Origin: Hyphomicrobium album
Lineage (GTDB): Bacteria > Pseudomonadota > Alphaproteobacteria > Rhizobiales > Hyphomicrobiaceae
Assembly: GCF_009708035.1 (NCBI RefSeq)
Contig: NZ_WMBQ01000001.1
Span: forward strand, 558,001 to 622,000
Length of the DNA: 64,000 nucleotides
Reading direction: 5' to 3'
Shown: in pieces, positions 43,331-53,598 of the stretch
How the letters are laid out: each line of letters opens with the position of its first letter
Position numbering within the stretch: position 1 is the first letter of the stretch
Program-made: the position numbers and the translations under genes
Notes under the pieces: model-generated
Databases searched by the model: none
What the model was told of the DNA's origin: nothing
What the model saw: only the letters and a program-made list of their open reading frames with translations

Positions 43331-44245
43331 ATGGATTATTTTCTTCAGCAGCTGGTCAACGGCGTCACACTCGGCTCCATCTATGGCCTCATCGCCATCG
43401 GTTACACGATGGTGTTCGGCATCATCGGCATGGTGAACTTCGCCCACGGCGACGTGTTCATGGTGTCGGCCTTTATTGCTCTCATCCTCTTTCTCATCCT
43501 CACGCAGATCCTCGGCGTCACCGCGATCGGGCTGGCGCTGGTGATCGTGCTGGTGCTCGGCATGGCGCTCACCGCTCTGTGGAGCTGGGTGATCGAGCGC
43601 ATCGCCTACCGGCCGCTCGCCGGATCGTTCCGCCTGGCGCCGCTCATCTCGGCGATCGGCATGTCGATCTTCCTGTCGAACTTCGTGCAGGTGGCGCAGG
43701 GCCCGCGCAACAAGCCGGTGCCGCCGATGCTCAACGACGTCATCACCATTCCCGTCGGCGTCGGCACGGTCACGATCTCGGAAAAGCAGTTCCTCATCTT
43801 CGTCGTGACGGGCGTGCTGCTCATTGCCTTCTGGGCGCTGGTGCAGAAGACCAAGCTCGGCCGGGCGCAACGCGCCTGCGAGCAGGACCGCCGCATGGCG
43901 GCGCTGATCGGCATCGACGTCAACCGCACCGTGTCGCTCACCTTCGTCATCGGCGGCGCGCTCGCCGCGGTCGCCGGCGTGATGTTCATGAGCTACTACG
44001 GAGTGGTGAACTTCAGCGACGGTTTCACGCCGGGCGTCAAAGCCTTCACCGCCGCCGTGCTCGGCGGCATCGGCTCGCTACCGGGCGCCGTCATCGGCGG
44101 CCTGCTCATCGGCCTGATCGAGACCATGTGGTCGGCCTACTTCTCCATCGACTATAAAGACGTCGCCGCCTTCTCGATCCTCGCCGTCGTCCTCATCTTC
44201 ATGCCGTCCGGTCTCCTCGGCCGTCCGGATGTCGAGAAAGTCTAA
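43331..44245 (+). CDS. livH: Branched-chain amino acid ABC transporter permease LivH
   Basis: A 304-residue permease with eight or so membrane segments, starting MDYFLQQLVNGVTLGSIYGLIAIGYTMV-type sequence and containing the family loop LGRAQRACEQDRRMAALIGIDVNRT and GVMFMSYYGVVNFSDGFTPGVKAFTAAVLGGIG. It forms the inner-membrane channel together with LivM. GGGGGA precedes the ATG. It leads the livHMGF gene run; the substrate-binding gene follows further downstream. Confidence 0.96.
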   Translation: MDYFLQQLVNGVTLGSIYGLIAIGYTMVFGIIGMVNFAHGDVFMVSAFIALILFLILTQILGVTAIGLALVIVLVLGMALTALWSWVIERIAYRPLAGSFRLAPLISAIGMSIFLSNFVQVAQGPRNKPVPPMLNDVITIPVGVGTVTISEKQFLIFVVTGVLLIAFWALVQKTKLGRAQRACEQDRRMAALIGIDVNRTVSLTFVIGGALAAVAGVMFMSYYGVVNFSDGFTPGVKAFTAAVLGGIGSLPGAVIGGLLIGLIETMWSAYFSIDYKDVAAFSILAVVLIFMPSGLLGRPDVEKV

Positions 44246-44248
44246 CCG

Positions 44249-45652
44249 ATGAGCGCAGGCAGCCAGGGCGGGCTGCCGCCCGCATCGATCTCGGTGCAGG
44301 ACGCCGTCAAGGACGCGGCCATCTGGGCGCTCGTCACCCTCGGTCTATGCTTCCCGCTCATCTTCTTCCGCACCGATCAAGACATCTCGCACCAGACGGT
44401 GATCGATGCGCGGCCGCTGCTCGTCGCGATCACCGTCGCCCTCGTCTTCGCCGGGCGGTTGCTGTGGCGGCTCTACGCCCACCCGAAGCGTGCCAGGCGC
44501 GTCCTGTTCCCGCCGCTCGATCTGTCCGAGCACCACAAGGCCTGGCTGCCGCGCGCCGGCCTCGGCCTGCTGCTCATGTTCCCCTTTCTGGCGCTCCTGT
44601 TCACCGGCCAGGGCGGCGCGGTGAAGTGGATCGATAACTTCGGCGTGCAGATCCTCATCTACGTGATGCTCGCCTGGGGGCTGAACATCGTCGTCGGCCT
44701 CGCCGGCCTCCTCGACCTCGGCTACGTCGCCTTCTATGCGGTCGGCGCCTACGCCTACGCGATCATCGCGGCGTACGTGATACCAGCCACGGTTCCCGTC
44801 CTCGGGCCGTGGGCGTTTTGGATCTGCCTCCCCATCGCCGGCATCCTCGCGGCGTTCTGGGGGACGATGCTGGGCTTCCCGGTGCTGCGGCTGCGCGGCG
44901 ACTACCTCGCCATCGTCACCTTGGCGTTCGGCGAGATCATCCGCCTCGTCCTCATCAACTGGGTGCAGCTCACCAACGGCAACGTCGGCATCCAGACACC
45001 CCGCATCACCTTCTTCGGCTTGCCCTTCACCTCGCGCACCGGCGAGACGACCTTCGCCGACATCTTCCATCTGCCCGGCTCACCCACCGTGCACCGGTCG
45101 ATCTTCCTCTATTACGTGATCTTGGCGCTGGCGTTGCTCGTCGCCTTCGTCACCCAGCGGATGCGGCGGCTGCCGATCGGCCGGGCCTGGGAAGCGCTGC
45201 GCGAGGACGAGATCGCCTGCCGCTCGCTCGGCATCAACACGGTCAACACCAAGCTCACGGCGTTCGCCATGGGCGCCATGTTCGGCGGGCTTGCGGGGGC
45301 CTTCTTCGGCGCGCGCCAGGGCTTCGTCAACCCGCGCTCGTTCGAGTTCATGGAGTCGGCGACGATCCTCGCCATCGTCGTGCTCGGCGGCATGGGCTCG
45401 CTGTTTGGCGTGGCCGTCGCCGCGGTCGCCGTGATCGGCGGCATCGAGCTTCTGCGCGAGCTCGACTGGCTGAAGTCGATCTTCGGCCCCGACTTCGATC
45501 CCGGCCAATACCGCATGCTCATCTTCGGTCTCGCCATGGTCGTTATGATGATCTGGCGGCCGCGTGGCCTCATCGCCTCGCGCGAGCCGTCGATCGCGCT
45601 CAACGAGGCGAAGGCCGTCTCGGGCGCGCACGTCAAGGAAGGGCACGGCTGA
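44249..45652 (+). CDS. livM: Branched-chain amino acid ABC transporter permease LivM
   Basis: A 467-residue permease. Its N-terminal third holds two to three extra hydrophobic segments and a charged linker (AHPKRARRVLFPPLD). The core carries the LivM features WGLNIVVGLAGLLDLGYVAFYAVGAYAYAI, GFPVLRLRGDYLAIVTLAFGEIIRLV and WEALREDEIACRSLGINTVNTKLTAFAMGA. It lies three bases after livH and overlaps livG by one base. Many Hyphomicrobiales LivM proteins share the longer N-terminus. Confidence 0.96.
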   Translation: MSAGSQGGLPPASISVQDAVKDAAIWALVTLGLCFPLIFFRTDQDISHQTVIDARPLLVAITVALVFAGRLLWRLYAHPKRARRVLFPPLDLSEHHKAWLPRAGLGLLLMFPFLALLFTGQGGAVKWIDNFGVQILIYVMLAWGLNIVVGLAGLLDLGYVAFYAVGAYAYAIIAAYVIPATVPVLGPWAFWICLPIAGILAAFWGTMLGFPVLRLRGDYLAIVTLAFGEIIRLVLINWVQLTNGNVGIQTPRITFFGLPFTSRTGETTFADIFHLPGSPTVHRSIFLYYVILALALLVAFVTQRMRRLPIGRAWEALREDEIACRSLGINTVNTKLTAFAMGAMFGGLAGAFFGARQGFVNPRSFEFMESATILAIVVLGGMGSLFGVAVAAVAVIGGIELLRELDWLKSIFGPDFDPGQYRMLIFGLAMVVMMIWRPRGLIASREPSIALNEAKAVSGAHVKEGHG

Positions 45653-46572
45653 TGCGCTGGTTGCGCGACCCGCTGCTCGTCGTCGAGGGCCTGACGATGC
45701 GTTTCGGCGGGCTCGTCGCCGTGCGCGATCTCTCCTTCTCCGTCGGCCGCGGCGACATCACCGCGCTCATCGGCCCCAACGGCGCCGGCAAGACGACCGT
45801 CTTCAACTGCATCACCGGCTTTTACAAACCGACCAGCGGCCTGATGGCGCTGTCGACCGGCAGTCCCATCGATGCGCAAGCCGTCGCCGACCTCACCGCC
45901 TCGAGCCGCCGCTACGTGTGCCGCGACGACCGCATGGGCAGCGACGGGCTGTTCCTGCTCGAGCGCATGCCGGACTTCGAGATTGCGCGGCGCGCGCGTG
46001 TCGCCCGCACCTTCCAGAACATCCGTCTGTTCCCCGGCATGACCGTTCTGGAGAACCTCATCATCGCCCAGCACAATCCGCTGATGCGGGCGTCGGGATG
46101 GTCGCTGCTCGGTCTCATCGGCGCGCCCAGCTACGCGCAGGCGGAAAAGGCGGCGGTCGACGTTGCCCGCTACTGGCTCGACCGTATCGGCCTGACGAGC
46201 CGCGCCGACGACGCGGCCGGCGCGCTGCCCTATGGCGACCAGCGGCGCCTCGAGATCGCGCGCGCCATGTGCACCGCTCCGGTGCTCTTGTGCCTCGATG
46301 AGCCCGCCGCGGGCCTCAACCCGCGCGAAAGCGCGGCGCTGACCGGCCTGTTGCGCGGCATTCGCGACGAGCACGCGACGTCGATCGTGCTGATCGAGCA
46401 CGACATGTCTGTGGTGATGCAGGTCTCCGACCACGTCGTCGTGCTGGAGTACGGCATACGCATCTCCGACGGTACGCCCGAGAGCGTGAGGAACGACCCG
46501 CGCGTCATCGCCGCCTACCTCGGCGTCGAGGACAAGGACGTCGCCCGCGTCGAGGCGGAGGTCGGCCTATGA
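45652..46572 (+). CDS. livG: Branched-chain amino acid ABC transporter ATPase LivG, with insertion
   Basis: A 306-residue ATPase. Walker A is GPNGAGKTT at 41-49, the Q-loop region RTFQNIRLFPGMTV at 119, the signature YGDQRRLEIARAM, and Walker B CLDEPAAGLNP. It is about 50 residues longer than E. coli LivG (255); most of the excess is a stretch of about 30 residues between TSGLM and RTFQ (roughly 65-110, with SSRRYVCRDDRMGSDGLFLL). It overlaps livM by one base and livF by four. Confidence 0.95.
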   Translation: MRWLRDPLLVVEGLTMRFGGLVAVRDLSFSVGRGDITALIGPNGAGKTTVFNCITGFYKPTSGLMALSTGSPIDAQAVADLTASSRRYVCRDDRMGSDGLFLLERMPDFEIARRARVARTFQNIRLFPGMTVLENLIIAQHNPLMRASGWSLLGLIGAPSYAQAEKAAVDVARYWLDRIGLTSRADDAAGALPYGDQRRLEIARAMCTAPVLLCLDEPAAGLNPRESAALTGLLRGIRDEHATSIVLIEHDMSVVMQVSDHVVVLEYGIRISDGTPESVRNDPRVIAAYLGVEDKDVARVEAEVGL

Positions 46573-47294
46573 ACACTCCATTGCTCTCGCTGCAGGGGAT
46601 CACCGCCTGCTATGGCAACATCACCGCCCTGCACGGCGTGAGCCTCGACGTCCCTGCCGGCCAGATCGTGACGCTCATCGGCGCCAACGGCGCCGGCAAG
46701 TCGACGCTGATGATGACCATCTTCGGCAACCCGCGCGCGCGCGACGGCCGCATCCATTTCGACGGCCGCGACATCACCGATATGCCGACGCACGAGATCG
46801 CCCGCCTCGGTCTCGCCCAGTCGCCCGAGGGACGCCGCATCTTCGGGCGCATGACGGTGGAGGAGAACCTGCGCATGGGCGCCGAGTTCGCCGGCAACCG
46901 CGACTACGAGCGCGAGCTCGCGCACGTGACCGCGATCTTCCCGCGCCTGCGCGAACGCCTGCACCAGCGCGGCGGAACGCTCTCGGGTGGCGAGCAACAG
47001 ATGCTGGCTATCGGCCGGGCGATCATGAGCCGGCCGAAGCTGCTGCTTCTGGACGAGCCCTCGCTCGGGCTGGCGCCGCTGGTGGTGAAGCAGATTTTCG
47101 AGGTGATCGCCGACCTCAATGCGCGCGAGGGCCTCACCGTGTTCCTCGTCGAGCAAAATGCCTTCCACGCCCTGCGCCTTGCCCACCGCGCCTATGTCAT
47201 GGTCAATGGCGCGATCACGCTGAGTGGCACCGGGCAAGAGCTTCTGGCGAGCCCCGAGGTACGCGCCGCGTACCTCGAAGGCGGGCGGCACTAG
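46569..47294 (+). CDS. livF: Branched-chain amino acid ABC transporter ATPase LivF
   Basis: A 241-residue ATPase, the second energy subunit of the Liv system. Walker A is GANGAGKSTLMM near 40-50, the signature LSGGEQQMLAIGRA and Walker B LLLLDEPSLGLAP. The start overlaps the livG stop (ATGA), and the length fits E. coli LivF (237). It is followed by a DUF6867 gene and then the binding protein. Confidence 0.96.
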   Translation: MNTPLLSLQGITACYGNITALHGVSLDVPAGQIVTLIGANGAGKSTLMMTIFGNPRARDGRIHFDGRDITDMPTHEIARLGLAQSPEGRRIFGRMTVEENLRMGAEFAGNRDYERELAHVTAIFPRLRERLHQRGGTLSGGEQQMLAIGRAIMSRPKLLLLDEPSLGLAPLVVKQIFEVIADLNAREGLTVFLVEQNAFHALRLAHRAYVMVNGAITLSGTGQELLASPEVRAAYLEGGRH

Positions 47295-47311
47295 GAGCCA
47301 GGGACCGAAGC

Positions 47312-47683
47312 ATGGGCATCTACGAAACCGGCAGCAACGGCCTTTGGATCTTCTTCCTCGTCACGGTGCTGATGGGTGGATCGGCCGCGCGCGCCACCGG
47401 GGGCGCCATTGCCTCGACCTGGCGACCACCGTGGCAGATTTTCGGCGCCGCCCTGCTGATCACCTTCGCCGTCCGCTTCTTCCACTACGCTCTGTTTCAG
47501 GAGCCATTGCTTTCACTGGGAAATTTCATCATCGATTACATCGTCGTCGCCACCGCCTGCGCCTGGGGCTATCGCATCACCCGAGTGCGCCAGATGGTGG
47601 AGCAATACCCATGGGCCTACGAACGCGTCGGTGTGCTGTGGTGGCGCCGGCGCCAGGAGTTGCCTAGCTACCCGCGGGGATGA
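47312..47683 (+). CDS. DUF6867 membrane protein linked to the Liv transporter
   Basis: A 123-residue protein with three predicted membrane segments: LWIFFLVTVLMGGSAARA, IFGAALLITFAVRFFHYALF and LGNFIIDYIVVATACAWGYRI. The C-terminus carries a basic, aromatic tail YPWAYERVGVLWWRRRQEL. It lies 17 bases after livF and before the binding-protein gene. I recognise it as the DUF6867 family that sits in Liv loci of Hyphomicrobiales. Function is unknown; an accessory role in the transporter is inferred from position. Confidence 0.8.
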   Translation: MGIYETGSNGLWIFFLVTVLMGGSAARATGGAIASTWRPPWQIFGAALLITFAVRFFHYALFQEPLLSLGNFIIDYIVVATACAWGYRITRVRQMVEQYPWAYERVGVLWWRRRQELPSYPRG

Positions 47684-47761
47684 CATTTCAGCCAATTCGG
47701 ACGAACATGCGCGCCGTCTCCGCGGCGCGTCAGGCGCCCGTCGTGATCTCAAGAGGACCTC

Positions 47762-48886
47762 ATGAAATCAGCAGCCGTTTACGCCGCATTGGCGATCGCA
47801 TTCGCCGCCCTATTCACCGGCTGCGACAGCGGTCCTGAACGGTTGAAGATGGGCGTCGCGGGCCCCATGACCGGTACCGACGCCGCGTTCGGCGCGCAGT
47901 TGAAGAACGGTGTCGAGCAGGCCGTCGCCGACATCAACGCAGCGGGCGGCATCAACGGCCAGCAGATCGAGCTGACGGTCGGCGACGACGCCGCCGATCC
48001 GCGCCAGGGCGTATCCGTCGCCAACAACTTCCTCGGCGAGGGCGTGCGCTTCGTCGTCGGCCACTTCAACTCCGGCGTCTCCATGCCGGCGTCGGAAGTC
48101 TACGTCGACAACGGCATCCTGATGATCACGCCGTCGTCCACGAACCCGATGATCACCGAGCGCAAGCTGTGGAACGTGTTCCGCACCTGCGGTCGCGACG
48201 ACCAGCAGGGCGGCGTCGCCGGCAAGTACATCGCCGACAACTTGAAGGACAAGAAGGTCGCCATCGTCCACGACAAGACGACCTACGGAAAGGGCCTCGC
48301 CGACGAGACCAAGAAGGCGATGAACAACGGTGGCGTCACCGAGATCCTCTACGAGGGTGTCGGCGCCGGTGAGAAGGACTTCACCGCGCTGGTCTCGAAG
48401 CTCAAGAACGCCGGCGTCGAGGTGCTCTACTGGGGCGGCGTGCATACCGCTGGCGGCCTGGTGCTGCGGCAGATGCGCGACCAGGGCCTCAATGCCGTGT
48501 TCATGTCGGGCGACGGCATCGCCAGCGACGAGTTCGCCGCCATCGCCGGGCCTGGCGCCGAGGGCACGCTCATGACCTTCGGTCCCGATCCGCAGAAGCG
48601 CCCGGAGGCGAAGGAGATCATCGACCGGTTCGAGGCGCGCAAGTACAAGCCCGAGGCCTATACGCTCTACAGCTACGCCGCAGTGCAGATCCTGAAACAG
48701 GCGATCGAGGCGACGAAATCGACGGATCCGAAGACGGTCGCCGCCTACATGCGCACCGGCGTCGTGTTCAACACCGTCATCGGCGACATCGCGTTCGACG
48801 ACAAGGGCGACATCAAGCAGGTCGCCTACGTCATGTACACGTGGATCAAGCAGCCGGACGGCCGCATCACCTACGTGCAGAACTGA
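47762..48886 (+). CDS. livK: Branched-chain amino acid ABC transporter substrate-binding protein
   Basis: A 374-residue periplasmic binding protein (Peripla_BP_6 type). The N-terminal signal has a lipobox-like LFTGC at 17-21, so it may be membrane-anchored. Characteristic stretches are MGVAGPMTGTDAAFGAQLKNG-type sequence, INAAGGINGQQIELTVGDDAADP, VVGHFNSGVSMPAS and AYTLYSYAAVQILKQAIE. AGGACC lies near the ATG. It supplies leucine, isoleucine, valine or related amino acids to LivHM. Confidence 0.95.
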   Translation: MKSAAVYAALAIAFAALFTGCDSGPERLKMGVAGPMTGTDAAFGAQLKNGVEQAVADINAAGGINGQQIELTVGDDAADPRQGVSVANNFLGEGVRFVVGHFNSGVSMPASEVYVDNGILMITPSSTNPMITERKLWNVFRTCGRDDQQGGVAGKYIADNLKDKKVAIVHDKTTYGKGLADETKKAMNNGGVTEILYEGVGAGEKDFTALVSKLKNAGVEVLYWGGVHTAGGLVLRQMRDQGLNAVFMSGDGIASDEFAAIAGPGAEGTLMTFGPDPQKRPEAKEIIDRFEARKYKPEAYTLYSYAAVQILKQAIEATKSTDPKTVAAYMRTGVVFNTVIGDIAFDDKGDIKQVAYVMYTWIKQPDGRITYVQN

Positions 48887-49014
48887 CGGCCGGCCTCCGG
48901 AAACAATTGCGGCGGTGCGTGCCCTCAAGCGCGCGCCGCCGATTCATGTCGGGGTAGTCGTGAGCCGCCCGGCGCCCGCAATTGGGTCTACCCGGGGGAC
49001 GGCTGAAGTGAATG

Positions 49015-49215
49015 TCAGTCGCGGCCCTGCGAAGCGGCCATGCACTCGGCAACCAGTCGCTTCTCGATCAGCGCGAGATCGTCCGGCACCCGTGTTCCCG
49101 CCTGGCGATAGCTACGGATCTTGGCCTGAACCTTAGCGTAGCCCTCGCGGGGGTCGTCGGTCTGCTCCAACTCGATATTGAGCTGGGCAATCTCTCCTTG
49201 CATTTGGGAAGACAT
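49015..49215 (-). CDS. Small cytoplasmic helical protein
   Basis: A 66-residue protein with no signal peptide. It reads as two amphipathic helices (GEIAQLNIELEQTDDPREGYAKVQAK and RVPDDLALIEKRLVAECMAA). GAGGG lies 13 bases upstream of the ATG, which is far. The composition and codon pattern look coding. I do not recognise a family. It is transcribed alone, converging on livK. Confidence 0.55.
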   Translation of the reverse strand: MSSQMQGEIAQLNIELEQTDDPREGYAKVQAKIRSYRQAGTRVPDDLALIEKRLVAECMAASQGRD

Positions 49216-49642
49216 AATCGGCTTTTGCCCTCGTGTTTCCTGTTGTTTGAGGCGCCCGGTGACCCCAGGCGTCGACGTGGAGGTATAAGACTCAATTGGC
49301 TTTCTCTAAGTAACTTTTCGTTTCACTCCTGCTATTTCAAGAGTAGAGCATCGATATCATTGGATAACGTGACAATCTGTCCACAGTCACGACTGATGCA
49401 GCGCAGCGTAATCCTGTAATAATTGTGGCGACATCTTGATTGGAAGGTGGAGCCATCTATTTCGACGTCAAATGACTATTGTGCGTTGCAGCGAAAACAC
49501 GCCGGTGTGGACTTTTTCTGCGTTTTCACTACGCCCGAATGAACCAACCAAGTATTGGCGTTCGCAACATTGTTCCCGACAGCAATTGAAGCACATGGCC
49601 CGCGTCTGCTAGGCCACCCCTTCCCTTCCGCGAGGCCGCCCA
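49216..49642. other. AT-richer non-coding region upstream of purB
   Basis: 427 bases without a supported gene. From about 49290 to 49580 the base composition is visibly richer in A and T than the rest of the window, with runs such as AACTTTTCGTTTCAC and AATCCTGTAATAATTGTGG. It must hold the promoters of purB and of the small minus-strand gene. No palindrome or RNA gene stands out. Confidence 0.5.
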
Positions 49643-50950
<1,308 letters not shown>

Positions 50951-51041
50951 CCGCCGCCCTGTAACCAGCGGAACAGCACTTGCCGAGCCGTCGTCCTCCA
51001 AGTGATGCTAAGGTCATCACGCGAGGACGGGGGAACGCCGC

Positions 51042-52121
51042 ATGCATACACCTGATCGGGGCCTCTACGGGCGCCTCGGCGTCACGCTCCTCGTGCTGCT
51101 CGCCTACTGCGTCGGCTGTCAACTGCCGCTACCCGGCCTCGACACACAGAAGATCGGGCTCCTGTACGAGGGTGGCGGAACGGCGACGGCGCGCGTGTCG
51201 GTGCTCGCGCTCGGCATCATGCCGCTCATCAGCGCCCTCATCCTTCTCGAGCTCGTCAAGCTGGCCGCGCCGGAGCTGCGCACCTGGGAGCGCGCCGCGC
51301 CGCGCAATCAGCGCCGTTATGGCTACGTGGCCGTCGGCCTCGCGCTCGTCATGGCGCTCGTGCAAAGCGCAGGCATCGCCTCGGCGCTGGAGCAGGTGAC
51401 GGCGCTGGTCCCCGAGCCAGGCACCACGTTTCGCGCCGTCGCCATCGCCACGCTGATGGCCGGCACGGCGTTGGTCATCGCATTCGCCAACATCATCGAT
51501 CGTGCCGGGCTCGGCAGCGGTATCTGGATCATGTTCCTCGCCCCGGCGCTGGCGGAGCTGCCGCGAACCATCGCCGGTATGGCGGTGTTGTACCGGAGCG
51601 GCGAATACTCCTTTGAACTCATCCTCGCCGGACTCGCGATCGCCGTCTTGACGGTGGGCGGCGTTGTCCGGCTGTTGATGGCCGCGCGGGGCGCCGAAGC
51701 CGTGGCCTCGACGTGTATATGGACGCCGTTGCTCAGCTATTCGCTGCTGCCCTGGCTGCTCTTCCCCATTGGCCTGATCGCGACACTGAGCGCCGACGGC
51801 GCCGTCACGCTCATGACGTCCGGCCCGCTCCGCTTCATCGTGCTGGCCGTGCTCGTCGTCCTGGTGAGCGCGCTGTCGCTGCGCTCGTTCGCCCGCACCG
51901 GTCAGATGAGCCCCATACCCGCGGCAATCATAGGCCTGACGCTCACCGCCGTGGTCGTGGCGACCGAGATCATGCAGTCGTACTTCTTCGCGGTTCCGCC
52001 GCTCGGCAGCACCGACCTCGTCGTGGCGACGGTGGTCGCCATGACCATACTCGGGCAATGGGGTGGCGTCGGCTCAGGCGCGCTGGCGCAAGATGGTCCG
52101 CCCGTCAGTCCTCGGGCTTGA
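51042..52121 (+). CDS. Divergent SecY-family membrane protein (shortened translocase paralogue)
   Basis: A 359-residue protein with about eight or nine membrane helices. It aligns by eye with SecY: LGVTLLVLLAYCVGCQLPLPGLD (TM1), RVSVLALGIMPLISALILLEL at 51-71 (SecY has [20 protein letters not shown]), ANIIDRAGLGSGIWIMF at 149-165 (SecY ITERGIGNGISIIIF), and GSTDLVVATVVAMTILGQ near 322-339 (SecY FGGTSLLIVVVVIMDFMAQ). It is about 80 residues shorter than SecY (443). The missing parts correspond to the C4 and C5 cytoplasmic loops, where SecA and ribosomes dock. The usual secY lies in ribosomal protein clusters, so this is probably an extra copy with a special job. Confidence 0.72.
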   Translation: MHTPDRGLYGRLGVTLLVLLAYCVGCQLPLPGLDTQKIGLLYEGGGTATARVSVLALGIMPLISALILLELVKLAAPELRTWERAAPRNQRRYGYVAVGLALVMALVQSAGIASALEQVTALVPEPGTTFRAVAIATLMAGTALVIAFANIIDRAGLGSGIWIMFLAPALAELPRTIAGMAVLYRSGEYSFELILAGLAIAVLTVGGVVRLLMAARGAEAVASTCIWTPLLSYSLLPWLLFPIGLIATLSADGAVTLMTSGPLRFIVLAVLVVLVSALSLRSFARTGQMSPIPAAIIGLTLTAVVVATEIMQSYFFAVPPLGSTDLVVATVVAMTILGQWGGVGSGALAQDGPPVSPRA

Positions 52122-52911
52122 ACAGGTAGCTCGCGCGCGCCATCACCGCGTTGATGTTGGCGCCGCCAGACACCTGGCCGGGCGCGGTGATCGGAATGCC
52201 TGCAGCGCACAGCGGGCAATCCGGCGAGGTGCTGAGGCTCAAGTAGGTGTAGTCGTACTCGACGCCGAGGATGACGCTCGGCCAGGCCGCGTACTCGATG
52301 CCGCCGCCGATCGTCCAGCCGTCGACGAACTCCTCGTCCGTCGCGACCAGGCCGCCCGCCACACGCGTGGTCGCCATTGTCAACGTAGCATTGCCGCCGG
52401 CCCAGCCGCCCTTGCCGAACACCATCACGCGATCCCACGCGTAGCCAATGCGGCCCTCGACCGTCATCAGCCAGTCGATGTCGGTGGTGAACGTGTCGGT
52501 TGCGGGAAAGAACGGGCTCGCGACCGATTCCGACAGGCCGGTTCCCGAGAACGAGAACTCGGCGCCGAATATCCAATTGCCCATCTGCAGGTTGCCGCCG
52601 GTGATGACGCCGCCGGCGAAACTGCTCGGGCCAAAATTCGTCTGCGTGCCGGGAGGCACCGCGCCGCCCGTATTGAAGCCGCTGAGATCCTGTTCCCAGT
52701 GCACGTCGCTCCAGATGCCGCCGAGCTTGCCGCCGACGTAAATGCCGCTCCAGTCGCTGACGTTCTGCCCATCGGTCATGGGCGTGCCGGGTACCCACCG
52801 GCCGTACTCGCCCGGCTGCCATCCGTCCGCCTGCGCCGGCGCCGCGATAGCGAGCGCCACGACAGCGGCGATCAGCAGCGCCAGGCGGCGCGATGCGCGC
52901 GGGTTGTCCAT
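52105..52911 (-). CDS. Outer-membrane beta-barrel protein (Omp25/Omp31-like), second copy
   Basis: A 268-residue barrel protein with a signal peptide (about 1-29, ending in PAQA). Typical strands are WSGIYVGGKLGGIWSDVHW, GVITGGNLQMGNWIFGAEFSFSG, WLMTVEGRIGYAWDRVMVFGKGGWAGGNATLTM and GWTIGGGIEYAAWPSVILGVEYDY, with a final MARASYLFKPED. It belongs to the same family as the barrel at 6887-7648. Its 3' end overlaps the 3' end of the SecY-like gene on the other strand by 17 bases. Confidence 0.88.
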   Translation of the reverse strand: MDNPRASRRLALLIAAVVALAIAAPAQADGWQPGEYGRWVPGTPMTDGQNVSDWSGIYVGGKLGGIWSDVHWEQDLSGFNTGGAVPPGTQTNFGPSSFAGGVITGGNLQMGNWIFGAEFSFSGTGLSESVASPFFPATDTFTTDIDWLMTVEGRIGYAWDRVMVFGKGGWAGGNATLTMATTRVAGGLVATDEEFVDGWTIGGGIEYAAWPSVILGVEYDYTYLSLSTSPDCPLCAAGIPITAPGQVSGGANINAVMARASYLFKPED

Positions 52912-53013
52912 AGGTTCCCCACCGTTTGCTCAGTGCCCTATGCACTTCTACGGTGAGTCGCGAATCCCACATACTGCATGCCAAGCACAGTTGCCGATCC
53001 TACATGAGGCCCG

Positions 53014-53595
53014 ATGAAAGCTGCAGACGCCGACATTCTCATCGTCCCCGGCTGGCTCGACTCCGGTCCCGATCACTGGCAGTCCCGCTGGGAGCGCAAT
53101 CTGAAATCCGCGGCGCGGGTCGTGCAGGAGGATTGGCACGCGCCGCAAAAGGATGCGTGGGTCGCCAACATCGTCGCTGCGGTGGACGCCGCCACCCGAC
53201 CGGCGGTGCTCGTCGCGCACAGTCTGGGTGTGATCGCCGTCGCCTACGCCACGTCGAAGCTGGCCGCGGGCCGCGTTGCCGGAGCCTTCCTCGTCGCGCC
53301 GGCCGACGTGGACAATGCGCAGAGCTGGCCGGAGAATGAGGGGCACACCTGGCCGCAGGACAGCTTTGGCTTCGCGCCGGTGCCACTCGCCCCCTTGGGT
53401 TTCCCCGCGCTGGTGCTTACGGCGGCGGACGACCCCTATTGCTCCCAGGCGCGGGCGCAGGAGTTTGCCCGCGCCTGGGGAGCGAATTTTGTGGATGTAG
53501 GGCAGGCCGGCCACATAGCCGACCAATCCGGTCACGGGCCGTGGCCCGACGGGCTCCTGCGCTTCGGCAAGTTCCTCGGCGAACTCAAGGGCTAG
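53014..53595 (+). CDS. RBBP9/YdeN-type alpha/beta hydrolase
   Basis: A 193-residue serine hydrolase. The fold starts ILIVPGWLDSGPDHWQSRWE, which is typical of the RBBP9/YdeN family. The nucleophile Ser sits in VLVAHSLGVIAVAYA, an acid in LTAADDPYCSQARA, and the histidine in GQAGHIADQSGHGPWPDG. No signal peptide. It lies about 100 bases from the divergent barrel gene. Substrate is unknown. Confidence 0.92.
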   Translation: MKAADADILIVPGWLDSGPDHWQSRWERNLKSAARVVQEDWHAPQKDAWVANIVAAVDAATRPAVLVAHSLGVIAVAYATSKLAAGRVAGAFLVAPADVDNAQSWPENEGHTWPQDSFGFAPVPLAPLGFPALVLTAADDPYCSQARAQEFARAWGANFVDVGQAGHIADQSGHGPWPDGLLRFGKFLGELKG

Positions 53596-53598
53596 GCG

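Noticed and set aside
49340-49440. Possible replication origin (CTGTCCACA resembling a DnaA box in an AT-rich region)
   Set aside because: Only one loose match, no cluster of boxes, and no dnaA, parAB or hemE-type neighbours.
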